From an uncultured Bacilli bacterium (GTDB lineage Bacteria > Bacillota_I > Bacilli_A > RF39 > UBA660): a DNA stretch of 32,246 nucleotides. Shown piece by piece: positions 1-9,881 of the stretch. The notes under the pieces were generated by a model that saw only the letters and a program-made list of their open reading frames with translations, did no database searches and had not been told where the DNA came from. The position numbers and the translations under genes were made by a program. The stretch is from the NCBI GenBank assembly GCA_947588975.1, contig CANQAF010000004.1, forward strand, positions 1 to 32,246, in the 5' to 3' direction. The first letter of the stretch is position 1, and each line of letters opens with the position of its first letter.

Positions 1-527
1 ATCTGAATCTGACCAATATCATCACCATTAACATCTAAAAATACACCGATCATTTGTCTATCCATATAATTTCCACGGGTATATCCTAAATTATTTAAAT
101 GATCAACAGAAGGTAACGTATACATTGTTTTTTGCAACCATACTTCTGTACCACTCTCTTCTATTGTAACTGGTACTGTTATAGTCACTTCATTGTGATC
201 AGAATCGGTAACTGTATATTTAATATGGTAAGTACCTACAAAATCACTATTGATATTTTGTTCTACCACTTCTGCTTTTACTTGTTGTGTTAAATCGCCA
301 TCTTCATTATCTTTTGCAAATACACGAAAACGGGCATCATGCTTATAATCCACTTGTGTTCCCTTTGGTACACGAATGGCAGTAGTCCCATATATAATAG
401 GTTTATTTTCTTTACTGATATAACTATTTTGATCTGTATCCCCTGCTTGAATATGAAAAATAGAGCCTACCACGATACCTGCAGAAACTATTATAGATAT
501 AATACTATATAATATTTTCTTTTTCAT
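1..527 (-). CDS. Secreted protein with Ig-like/DUF5011-type domain (3' part beyond window start)
   Basis: Open frame on minus strand from ATG at 527 preceded by AGAGGTG RBS: MKKKILYSIISIIVSAGIVVGSIFHIQAGDTDQNSY...FRVFAKDNEDGDLTQQVKAEVVEQNINSDFVGTYHIKYTVTDSDHNEVTITVPVTIEE; signal peptide plus DGDLT...GTYHIKYTVTDSDHN pattern typical of DUF5011-like domains. Not in ORF track because it runs off the window. Confidence 0.75.
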   Translation of the reverse strand, partial: MKKKILYSIISIIVSAGIVVGSIFHIQAGDTDQNSYISKENKPIIYGTTAIRVPKGTQVDYKHDARFRVFAKDNEDGDLTQQVKAEVVEQNINSDFVGTYHIKYTVTDSDHNEVTITVPVTIEESGTEVWLQKTMYTLPSVDHLNNLGYTRGNYMDRQMIGVFLDVNGDDIGQIQ

Positions 528-1303
528 TTATAACACCTCTTTAAATAAATGCTATCTTCTAGCCATATCATGCCATAAATCTACAATTTTAGCAATAGAT
601 AATTCACTTTTTTTGATTTATTTTACAGATATTTTTTATCTAAATGCAACCATTATTTTTATTTTTGATTTTTCCATATTTTCTTTTAATACAATCTATG
701 TTAGTTTAATATACTAATATATCCTATTCTACTATATTTTCAATACAAAAAATTTAGAAAATTTTAACATCATACTATAACAATTATTCAATAAGTCTCA
801 GCTTACCAAAGTTAAATTTCACTGAATTTGTGCAAAATTCTTTCTTTTATTTACAGATTGAAAATAGAAAAAAAGATTAACATATAAAAGAGCCATACAA
901 ATATCGGTTATATTGAATATGCCAATGTATGAAATATTTGATATTGACTTTTTAAATTTACAATAGCAGGATTGAGTTTATAGGAATAATATTAGAAATA
1001 ATAATTTAAATTTATACAATACTTATATTTTGAAACCTTAAAATAAATTCCCAACCGTTATAAATAAAATATACCAATCAAATGATGAAACTTTATTGAT
1101 ATTTATAATATTTCTTCTATTTTGCATATAAAAAATATTAGAAAATTTAAAGATTAATTGATGAAAGAAGTAAAGTGGTAGATAATAAAAATATTAAAAG
1201 TTAATTGCTTATCTAAAAAAAATTAAAATTAAAAACAATATTTTCATACAATCAAGAAATTTTTTACTTGCATTGCTGAACTATTATAATAATATTAAAC
1301 ATT

Positions 1304-1333
1304 AAACCTCGTTTTAAATTTAAAACGAGGTTT
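1304..1333. terminator. Perfect 30-bp palindrome, bidirectional terminator at end of holin-endolysin operon
   Basis: AAACCTCGTTTTAAA/TTTAAAACGAGGTTT just downstream of the endolysin stop (1350). Confidence 0.75.
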
Positions 1334-1349
1334 ATATTTATAATATAAA

Positions 1350-2072
1350 TTATTTTACCAATCCGTATAATGGCTTATTAGTAATACTAAATTTATCAAA
1401 TATATCTAGCCCAATATAAATCTGCACTTTTCCATAATCACGTGTTTCAATAATGGCAACATCATCATACGTGTAACCTTTTATCGTATAACTTAATCCA
1501 CCAAACCTACTTGGATAGACATCACCACATTCATTTCCAACAATAGGAGCAACATCCATAGGATATATATTCCAATCAGTAACATCTGGATTTAAATTTA
1601 AATATTGCACACATGGTTCTGTTTCATTAGAATTATTTAAATTGTTTTCTTTTTCCTGTTCAGTCAAAAGTTGATTAGGAATAAATGCACCAATTATACC
1701 AGTATATGGATTATTATCAATTGTAACATATGGTTGATCTAAATAATTTTGTTGTAACGCTTTATAAGTTCCATTTCCATTATCCTCGATAAAAAAGCAA
1801 ACATGAGATTGTGGTGCAAAAGAACAATCTCCGTAAACCACTACTGTACCAGAAATCATATTATCTACTGTTGTTTCAGTAAAATAATTTAATATTCCAT
1901 TATTTTCTTTATTTTCTACTAAACTTTTTGCATATCCACTTGGTAAACAATTTAATCTGCAATTATTATAATCTTCATTCCATTGATTAAATAGATCTAC
2001 ACATTGTGATCCATAGTTATTATCAACATCTACTGATTTACCTAAATACTTATTTTTAAATTCTTCAAACAT
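1350..2072 (-). CDS. CHAP-domain endolysin (phage-type amidase/endopeptidase)
   Basis: MFEEFKNKYLGKSVDVDNNYGSQCVDLFNQW... with later SHVCFFIEDNGNGTYKALQQN: CHAP Cys/His pattern. Start revised from 2087 to 2072 because SD GGAGG lies inside the last holin codons and ATG 2072 has proper spacing. Confidence 0.85.
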   Translation of the reverse strand: MFEEFKNKYLGKSVDVDNNYGSQCVDLFNQWNEDYNNCRLNCLPSGYAKSLVENKENNGILNYFTETTVDNMISGTVVVYGDCSFAPQSHVCFFIEDNGNGTYKALQQNYLDQPYVTIDNNPYTGIIGAFIPNQLLTEQEKENNLNNSNETEPCVQYLNLNPDVTDWNIYPMDVAPIVGNECGDVYPSRFGGLSYTIKGYTYDDVAIIETRDYGKVQIYIGLDIFDKFSITNKPLYGLVK

Positions 2073-2073
2073 A

Positions 2074-2424
2074 CTAATTTCCTCCATTCAATTTTGAGAA
2101 ATATTTTTGAAATGGTAAGTGAATTCCTAATTCACTAAAATTTTCATAAATAGAAATACCCTCAGTTGCAATACAAACCAATACGCTACCTATTAAAAAT
2201 ATATTTACCTTTACTAAATAGTCAATTACAAATCCTAGTAATATTGCAATAACCCATGAAATTTTTTTAATATAACCATCTCTTGAAATCGAAGAGTTGA
2301 TTTTCTTTAACTTCAATGCTTTTAAATATCCAGTTATTACATCTGTGAATATGAAAATACCACATAATATAAATAACCGTTTTGGTTCATTCATACTTGA
2401 TAATTTTTCAACGAATTCTTCCAT
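2074..2424 (-). CDS. Phage holin, phage_holin_4/TcdE-like family
   Basis: 116 aa, hydrophobic segments, FILCGIFIFTDVITGYLKALKLKKINSSISRDGYIKKI motif typical of this holin family; immediately upstream of endolysin. Confidence 0.85.
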   Translation of the reverse strand: MEEFVEKLSSMNEPKRLFILCGIFIFTDVITGYLKALKLKKINSSISRDGYIKKISWVIAILLGFVIDYLVKVNIFLIGSVLVCIATEGISIYENFSELGIHLPFQKYFSKLNGGN

Positions 2425-2463
2425 ACTTGTTCTCCTTTCTACATCAATAGAATATAACTTTCC

Positions 2464-2483
2464 TTACTGGACTTTCACTAGAC
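2464..2483 (-). promoter_or_regulatory. Copy B of shared 20-bp element upstream of holin
   Basis: Minus-strand GTCTAGTGAAAGTCCAGTAA, 39 bp before holin ATG; identical to 10711-10730. Confidence 0.7.
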
Positions 2484-2497
2484 TTTTTCAAAATAAA

Positions 2498-2524
2498 AAA
2501 GATTAGAATTATTTTCTAATCTTT
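2498..2524 (-). terminator. Intrinsic terminator of fibre-Rhs operon
   Basis: AAAGATTAGAA-loop-TTCTAATCTTT (11-bp stem) followed on minus strand by T-tract; overlaps 3' end of 216-aa ORF. Confidence 0.8.
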
Positions 2525-3166
2525 AAAAGGTTGATATGGTTGATTATCCAAATATATTGTATAATTATTATCTAGTACACGGTTGTATAATTTTAAATGC
2601 TGAACAATGACTACTCCATCAGCCACGTCTCTATACTCACTAATATCATAATTAGCTCCTAAGGAATCTGTTATCGTTGAAACTTTATCATGATTTTCCG
2701 TTACATAGGAAACTGTAATTCCACTAATAGATTTATCTGAAGATGAAATAGTTGTAATAGTATACCTATCATATACTTTTAATGTACGTTTTTGATTTAC
2801 ATCCAGATTCCACTTAGTACCTACTTTTTTAAAAATATCTAAATTTGCTGGAGAATCTTCCGATGAAAATAATTTTCTTTTTTTTGATAAGATAACTACA
2901 TTATTATCATAATCATATTTTTCTATAATTTTAGCTGAAGGATAATAATAATGAAGAGCTTTCTCCACTGTTTGAAATTTTAATAATGAATTAAGTGGGA
3001 AAAGCATAATAATTAGATATATCATAATTAAAACAAAAATCATTTTTTTATTATAATTCATAGAAAGATTAGAATTATTCAACATACGTTTTTTTGAAAT
3101 TTTAAATACTATATACCATATTAAAGCCGCTATAATAAAAATTGTATATTTAATATAATCACTCAT
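2516..3166 (-). CDS. Small membrane-anchored protein, candidate Rhs immunity protein
   Basis: 216 aa; two N-terminal hydrophobic segments (YTIFIIAALIWYIVF, MIFVLIMIYLIIMLF) then a soluble domain; directly downstream of Rhs gene. Confidence 0.6.
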   Translation of the reverse strand: MSDYIKYTIFIIAALIWYIVFKISKKRMLNNSNLSMNYNKKMIFVLIMIYLIIMLFPLNSLLKFQTVEKALHYYYPSAKIIEKYDYDNNVVILSKKRKLFSSEDSPANLDIFKKVGTKWNLDVNQKRTLKVYDRYTITTISSSDKSISGITVSYVTENHDKVSTITDSLGANYDISEYRDVADGVVIVQHLKLYNRVLDNNYTIYLDNQPYQPFKD

Positions 3167-3181
3167 ATTTCTCCTCCTTCA

Positions 3182-6100
3182 CTAATATGCAAATGCGGCT
3201 GCCCAACTTCCAAAGGCAGGAATTTGGCTTATGCCATAGCCACCTGAAAAAATAGCTACTGGAAGCAATGTATTAACATTAACTTGTCCATAATAATTAT
3301 TTGTTATATCATTTCCTAAATCTACATCTGAGGTGAATCCCATTTGTAAATTTAATCCTTCATATCCACTATAGTATGAATAAACACGATTATTTATATT
3401 AGCACTATATTCCATATGATATGAAAATATACCAAATTCATGAGATATATTAAAAGAATCTGCATTTGTTGATAAAGATATGGTTGATTCAAAAATGTTA
3501 TTGTTTTTAGAGTTAATTCCTATTTTAAATAAGCTGTCATCATTTCCCCAAACTGTTGTACTTGTTGTCACTGTTGATCCAGTTTCATAAGTTCCTAGTA
3601 CATCATAGCCTGTTTTCGCAGGTTCTACAATATCTTGCACATTATTAACTTCAACACTAACAATTTTACTAGCGCAATCTCCTACCCATTTTAAAAATTT
3701 ATCAACTTGTTTTTGGACTGTTTTGCCAATATTTTTTACAAACTTACCAGCTTTTTTAAATGCATTACCGATTTTCTTAAATAAAGATTGCCCGTCAGGA
3801 TCACTAAAGTTAATAGGATTATTACTACAATATGCATATAAATTATAACTCAATATATCCTGGTTGGCACAGACTAATGAATCAATATTTAAAAATCTTC
3901 CCCAAACTGGATTATAATACCTACTATTTAAATAGTATAATCCAGTTTCTTTATCATAGTAATAGCTTCTATATCTAAATGGATTGATGTTGGCAATATG
4001 AGTATCATCAGAAGATATATCTGTACCATTTTCATTGGTTATTGAAATAATATTTCCCCACGAATCATATGTGTATTTTGCAACTTCATTATAGTTACTA
4101 TCTAAAAGTCCAATAATATCGTCTTGCTTATTTTTAACATAATAATACGTATTTTTATTATATACAAACCCAATTAAATCATCAATATCATTACGTAAAT
4201 AGTATATCACATTACCATTTGTTTTTTCAAGTATAATATTATTACCTTCCAAATAATAGTGAGTTTCTACCCCATTGACTATCTTACTAGTTCTCATGTT
4301 ATCTTTACAATACTTATACTCAATTATATTATTCGCATCATGATAGCTTTTTAATTGTTTACCATTAATCCATGATAGAGTAATATCATCACCTATTTTA
4401 ACAGGATTACCAATCTGATCATATATGATAATATCATTATTGTATTTTGTCAGTTGATCTTTCCAATTATTATTGGTGTATTCATATAATACCTCACTTA
4501 TTTTAACATGAGTGTCAATGTCATAATTAACTTTTGAAAGTATATTACCTAATAAATCATATTGATATTCTATTGTATTACCTAAAATATAATTATCTTC
4601 TGCAATAAGTTGATTATAATTATCATAATAATACTTATTTTCTAAAATATCATTGTGATAAATATGAGTAATATTATTTAAATTGTCATATTTATATATA
4701 TACTTATCTCCATTATTACTAATACTTTTAATCATAAATGTTGTCCTTTTACCATTAGTAACATATTCGTAATTAGTTACAAATTTTTCACCAATGCTAC
4801 GACAACTTAATCTTTCTAATGAGTCAAAATCATAATTGACAACCTCACCATTCATAGAAATATAATCAATATTATTATCGCTATTATAATAATTACTTAT
4901 AGGATGCACAATATTATCAAAAACATAATCTCTTGAAGTAATATCACCATCTGAATTATATCTATATAATATTTTGAAATCATCATATTGATATTTGCTT
5001 AATCTTTTACTTAAATTATAATCATATTTTACTGTGTGATGATTAGAAATAATTTTCATTAAATCACCATTATTTCCGTATATATATTTATACTCATCAT
5101 CCATTTTATGAACTGTTTTAATACGATCAAATTCATCATACTCATAAGTGATTGCTTGATTATTTCCATAATTTGTTGACAATAAATTTCCATTATTACT
5201 TTCATATTGATTAGTTACTAATGTAATATTATTACCAATTTTGACAGTATTTAAATTTAAAAATTCATCATAATCAAAAGTATATTCGCGACCATCTTGA
5301 CTAATTTTAGAAATAAGATTGGCTGCATCATAATGATAATTTACAATTTTGTCTCCAACGGAAATGGATGATAATTGATTTTTATTATTATATGTATAAA
5401 ATATTTGTTGACCATTCGTATTAGTAACCGATTTTAATAAACCTGAAGTTGTATCATAATCATATAATGTTTTGTGTAAAAATGTATCTGTCATACTTTT
5501 AACAAATTTCCCGTCAGATGTATATTCAATACTATTTTCTATAAATTTTCCATTAGTAACTGATTCAAAATAAAATTCAAAATTTTCATCATCTTCATTT
5601 AATGTAGCTGAAATCAATAAATTATTTTCATATTTAAGATAGCTACTAGAAACTTTATTTTGCAAAGTGTAACTTCCATTAGCTTTTTTTACAATTTTGA
5701 AAAGAGAGGAATCTCCTTGTTCTTCTAATAATACAACAGAATTATTAACAATGGAAATATATTTATTAGAAATAATAGAATGTTTAATTTTATAATAATT
5801 TGTATTATCCTTTACAACTTTTTCAAGATACCATTTATCGTGACCACATGAATCCGTTGAAAAGGTTAAATTATTTTTAATCATTCGTAATTCTTTATTC
5901 GTTCCTTTCAATCTAATTTTATAAATTCCATTAGATAGTTCTTTCACATATCCTCTATCAATTACTCTAGAAATAATAGGATTATTAAATGAGTCATATT
6001 CAATTTCATTTGAAACACCATTATTTGCAATACCTCTTAGAACTTTATTTGTGTTAATATTATCATATTCAAAAACAAAATTTTTACCTTTTGAATCTAA

Positions 6101-9100
6101 CATTTGAATCAATTTGTTATTTTTATCATAGTTAAATGAGTAAACTTCATCATTTAAATCTTTTGATAATATAATATTTCCATTGTCATCATAATCGTAA
6201 GTCGTATTCCTAATATCACGGAATAAATTTAAATTAGTAATATAGAAATCATTAGCATTTCTTCCTTGAAGAAAACTTACACTAATTTCTTTAAAATCCC
6301 ATTTTGCTGTAAAACTTTGCGAAAAATATTGCCATTCTTTTTCATTTGGATTTAGTGTCCTATTATACACATCATCAGTATATATATCCCCTGTAGGAAT
6401 AAAACCAATGATAATATTATTCATAGTATCTGCTCCCATACCTTCATATCCACGCAATCCTTCATTTTTATACCAAAATGATAAATTATATACTTCTCCT
6501 GCTTTTCCACTTACTTTAAAATTTTGTGAAAAACTGGTTGATATTTCAGGATTCATTTTCAATTTAAGAGCCTTTTGATTATTTGTAATATTTATTACAT
6601 CAAAATAATTGTCTGTAGCTACTTCATTTCCTAATGAGTCATATGCGCTTATATTCCATTGATCTAATCCATCTGAAAAATCAGAATTTTCTAATATATT
6701 GTAGTTATTAACGACCTGTCCTTGTTCTAATTGTATATCATCAACCAAGCATTCCCCACGTGTATTACACTTAAAACCAATTGTTAAATCACTTGTAGCT
6801 GTTTCTGGATAATATATTGTAATATCATGTCTCGTATAATCGTCATCAAAAGTTACTTCGCCATCTACTGTTACATATTTCCCTGTTGCATCGATATACT
6901 CCAGATATACACCTATGTCTCCAGTTATAGATTTACAATAAGCACTAAAAGTATAATAGTTGCCTTTTGGAACAGTAACAGATTTATGTGTCTGATAAGT
7001 TTTTCCAAATCGTATGAGTAGTGAATAATTTCCAATGTGTGCAAAGCCCATACCAGCATTAACATGGCCATCTAATCCAACTCCCTCAAAATCTACAATC
7101 CCGGATTCAAAGCTGGAATCTGATAAATAGTTTTTTACATATTTGATTGGAATTTGATTACCTAATAATTTATTAGTATATGTCGTTACATTATTAAATG
7201 TCTCACCATAATCTATACTCACTCCATATGCATTAGTAATATCCATATCATCTTTTAAACTACTAACTGAAACCGGATTACCATAATTATTAAAAATTAA
7301 AGTTTTAACTCTATTTTTAGAATCAATGATTGATGTAGAATTGAAACCATATATCGTATCATAATAATTCCCTAATCCGCCAGCAGTACCATATTCTGTT
7401 ACTTTTTTTAATTTATATGGAGATTGTTCATAGTATTTATATGCAATTTTTTTACCAGTTACATCTGTAATACTTGTTATTAAATTGTTTACATTTGTAA
7501 ACATAGTCGTTCCCATTAGACTTTCAATGTCTATTAAATTGTTTCCATTATAATTTAAAATTATTTTCTGATCTGGACTAGTAACAATAATTTGATTTGT
7601 TGTATATGTCAAATTGATTTCAGAATTATTGGCATCCTTAATGTTAGTGATTCTATGACTAGCATCATAAGCAATAACTATTTGATTTCCATTAACATCT
7701 TTTTTCTCACTTAAATAACCAATCCCATTAGATATTGTAAATTGCATCTGATTACCCTTTTTATCTTTTAAAATATAATATGTATTACTACTTTCAATTA
7801 CTAAATCTAACCCATCTTCATCAAAAAAAGTATTTTCATATGTAGAAGTAATAAAACCACTATTTTCATCGAATTTAGTTTTTTGATTTAAAAAGTAATG
7901 AATTGTTCCGTCTTCATCAGTATATGCCAAATATTTAATGTTATCAATTGTTTGTTCTTGAATTGTTTGTCCCAAATTTAATCGATATCCTAATCCATAA
8001 CCAATATTATTTCCTAAAACAACGTCATTGGTATTGTATACCAATTTTAATTGTACAGGCATTTTCCCTTGAATTGTAGCACCAATATTAAAAATTGTAG
8101 TTAAATTTCCATTATAAGTATTGTGATATACTTGTCCTTGTGCAAAATTTTGTTGCTGATAATCCATATAACTCTCTAATCCGTTTTGATTACGATAAGT
8201 AATTACCAATAGTGGTTTTGGATTACCACCTGATATTGTATTATTTTTGGAAAAAAACATTGGAATAATATCATGTTTATAAGTTTCGGTATTTAATTTT
8301 AATAAAATTCCATAATTTGGAGTGTCAGTATACCATTTTCTAACTAAACTTGTTAAATCTGTTCCACAAACTACAAAACTCGTCGTTCCATCATCAGGAT
8401 TATAATAAGAACTTCTGCTACTTTGAAATGTTCCTTCTACACGAGTATCAAATTTAGTATTCATAGAATTCCAATTTGCTGATTGTTCATCCCAATTTTC
8501 TGTAATACGATGAACATTTACAGTATCTACACCATATTGTGTAATTTCTATAGGAGTATGAAGTAAATCAGGATATGCATATAATTGCAATTGTGCATCA
8601 ATAACTTGACTTCCAGTTCCTATAGTTGGTAACTCAAATTTAATTAAAGAACGGTTTATTACATTCTGACTATTTGATTTTTCAACACCAACTTTTAAAT
8701 AATCCTTACTGTTACGATCCACAGAAGTATCGCCTGGGTAAATATAAGTATCATATACACTATTATCTTGACCATAATTAGTAATTGTAGGATCAATAAT
8801 TACTGGATATACAGTTTTTTCATCATATAACCATTGTTCATCTACAACTAGTGTCAATTGATATTTATTATCAATCACATCTAAATTATAATATACCTTA
8901 TTACATACATTTTGATTTTGATCAATCATAAATGGTGTATCAATGTGAAATATAATTTTGTCTTCATCTAATGCACTAATACTTTTATCTACATTTACTT
9001 TTAACTTTAAATTTGTATCAATTTCAAACTTAATTTTACTAACATCAACATTTCTATCATGTAAGACAATATTTTCTTTGACTTGTCTAGGTAAAACTTT

Positions 9101-9466
9101 ATAGTCTAAATCAATATTTTCTAAAATATTTAAGTAGTCAATACCGCTAACCCATTTTGATTCAGGATTTTCTTGTTTTAATGTAAATATAGCATTTTCT
9201 TTTAATTTAATATTTAAATAATGTTCTTCTGATTCCATCTGCATTAAATCACATGCAGGGTTTTTACCAAACCACACCTTATATGCATTATCAGTATTTG
9301 TATAATATCCTTCTTCCTCAACTAATGTATTATCAATATCTTCATATTTTCCATTTTTGAGAAAATGTACATCATCATCGTAGAGATTTGCTACAATTAA
9401 CCCATTTTCTTTTAGAAAATGTTTTTCTCGAGGTTTTCTCTTTTCAATTATTTCAATTTCTTTCAT
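3182..9466 (-). CDS. Giant Rhs/YD-repeat polymorphic-toxin-like protein with DNRLRE-type N-terminus and lectin/CBM-like inserts
   Basis: 2094 aa; many YDYDxxGN / YxYDxxNxL repeats, Rhs core end YYLNSRYYNPVWGRFLNIDSL...YAYCSNNPINFSDPDGQS, then unique ~200-aa C-terminus. N-terminus MKEIEIIEKRKPREKHFL lacks a signal peptide. Confidence 0.9.
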   Translation of the reverse strand: MKEIEIIEKRKPREKHFLKENGLIVANLYDDDVHFLKNGKYEDIDNTLVEEEGYYTNTDNAYKVWFGKNPACDLMQMESEEHYLNIKLKENAIFTLKQENPESKWVSGIDYLNILENIDLDYKVLPRQVKENIVLHDRNVDVSKIKFEIDTNLKLKVNVDKSISALDEDKIIFHIDTPFMIDQNQNVCNKVYYNLDVIDNKYQLTLVVDEQWLYDEKTVYPVIIDPTITNYGQDNSVYDTYIYPGDTSVDRNSKDYLKVGVEKSNSQNVINRSLIKFELPTIGTGSQVIDAQLQLYAYPDLLHTPIEITQYGVDTVNVHRITENWDEQSANWNSMNTKFDTRVEGTFQSSRSSYYNPDDGTTSFVVCGTDLTSLVRKWYTDTPNYGILLKLNTETYKHDIIPMFFSKNNTISGGNPKPLLVITYRNQNGLESYMDYQQQNFAQGQVYHNTYNGNLTTIFNIGATIQGKMPVQLKLVYNTNDVVLGNNIGYGLGYRLNLGQTIQEQTIDNIKYLAYTDEDGTIHYFLNQKTKFDENSGFITSTYENTFFDEDGLDLVIESSNTYYILKDKKGNQMQFTISNGIGYLSEKKDVNGNQIVIAYDASHRITNIKDANNSEINLTYTTNQIIVTSPDQKIILNYNGNNLIDIESLMGTTMFTNVNNLITSITDVTGKKIAYKYYEQSPYKLKKVTEYGTAGGLGNYYDTIYGFNSTSIIDSKNRVKTLIFNNYGNPVSVSSLKDDMDITNAYGVSIDYGETFNNVTTYTNKLLGNQIPIKYVKNYLSDSSFESGIVDFEGVGLDGHVNAGMGFAHIGNYSLLIRFGKTYQTHKSVTVPKGNYYTFSAYCKSITGDIGVYLEYIDATGKYVTVDGEVTFDDDYTRHDITIYYPETATSDLTIGFKCNTRGECLVDDIQLEQGQVVNNYNILENSDFSDGLDQWNISAYDSLGNEVATDNYFDVINITNNQKALKLKMNPEISTSFSQNFKVSGKAGEVYNLSFWYKNEGLRGYEGMGADTMNNIIIGFIPTGDIYTDDVYNRTLNPNEKEWQYFSQSFTAKWDFKEISVSFLQGRNANDFYITNLNLFRDIRNTTYDYDDNGNIILSKDLNDEVYSFNYDKNNKLIQMLDSKGKNFVFEYDNINTNKVLRGIANNGVSNEIEYDSFNNPIISRVIDRGYVKELSNGIYKIRLKGTNKELRMIKNNLTFSTDSCGHDKWYLEKVVKDNTNYYKIKHSIISNKYISIVNNSVVLLEEQGDSSLFKIVKKANGSYTLQNKVSSSYLKYENNLLISATLNEDDENFEFYFESVTNGKFIENSIEYTSDGKFVKSMTDTFLHKTLYDYDTTSGLLKSVTNTNGQQIFYTYNNKNQLSSISVGDKIVNYHYDAANLISKISQDGREYTFDYDEFLNLNTVKIGNNITLVTNQYESNNGNLLSTNYGNNQAITYEYDEFDRIKTVHKMDDEYKYIYGNNGDLMKIISNHHTVKYDYNLSKRLSKYQYDDFKILYRYNSDGDITSRDYVFDNIVHPISNYYNSDNNIDYISMNGEVVNYDFDSLERLSCRSIGEKFVTNYEYVTNGKRTTFMIKSISNNGDKYIYKYDNLNNITHIYHNDILENKYYYDNYNQLIAEDNYILGNTIEYQYDLLGNILSKVNYDIDTHVKISEVLYEYTNNNWKDQLTKYNNDIIIYDQIGNPVKIGDDITLSWINGKQLKSYHDANNIIEYKYCKDNMRTSKIVNGVETHYYLEGNNIILEKTNGNVIYYLRNDIDDLIGFVYNKNTYYYVKNKQDDIIGLLDSNYNEVAKYTYDSWGNIISITNENGTDISSDDTHIANINPFRYRSYYYDKETGLYYLNSRYYNPVWGRFLNIDSLVCANQDILSYNLYAYCSNNPINFSDPDGQSLFKKIGNAFKKAGKFVKNIGKTVQKQVDKFLKWVGDCASKIVSVEVNNVQDIVEPAKTGYDVLGTYETGSTVTTSTTVWGNDDSLFKIGINSKNNNIFESTISLSTNADSFNISHEFGIFSYHMEYSANINNRVYSYYSGYEGLNLQMGFTSDVDLGNDITNNYYGQVNVNTLLPVAIFSGGYGISQIPAFGSWAAAFAY

Positions 9467-9468
9467 AA

Positions 9469-9852
9469 CTAGTCATCTCCTTTTATTGTAGAAATCGAAT
9501 TTTCTTTTTTTGTGATTGTTTGTAATTCTTTAATTTGTTTTTTTACATTTGGATAATAATTTTTCCATATAGTAGAAACATCTTTATTTTCTTCAAAAGC
9601 GACTTTTTCAATCGCCTTTGAAGTACTAGTACCATTTACGGCTATTTCATAGTATAATTTATGTTCTATTCCATCTATATTTTTTAAATCATTTTCCACT
9701 TTAGATATCAAGTTTTGATAAACTAATATCGTTTGACATAAATACTTCTTAAATTTTTTAGCTTGTTTTTCATATTTTGAAATTATATGCAACTGTTCTT
9801 TAAAATTATCTAGCTCATATTTTGCTTTTTTATAATTGCTGATAAGATTCAT
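9469..9852 (-). CDS. 127-aa helical protein, possibly DUF1492/phage-regulator-like or adaptor
   Basis: Predicted coiled-coil N-terminus then YEIAVNGTSTSKAIEKVAFEENKDVSTIWKNYYPNVKKQI (HTH-like); stop TAG is 2 nt before the Rhs ATG (translational coupling). Confidence 0.55.
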   Translation of the reverse strand: MNLISNYKKAKYELDNFKEQLHIISKYEKQAKKFKKYLCQTILVYQNLISKVENDLKNIDGIEHKLYYEIAVNGTSTSKAIEKVAFEENKDVSTIWKNYYPNVKKQIKELQTITKKENSISTIKGDD

Positions 9853-9881
9853 ATTATGTCATCAAAAACTTTCCACCAGAT

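Noticed and set aside
2297-2506. Plus-strand 69-aa ORF over the holin
   Set aside because: Antisense to a recognised holin gene; no RBS or family features.
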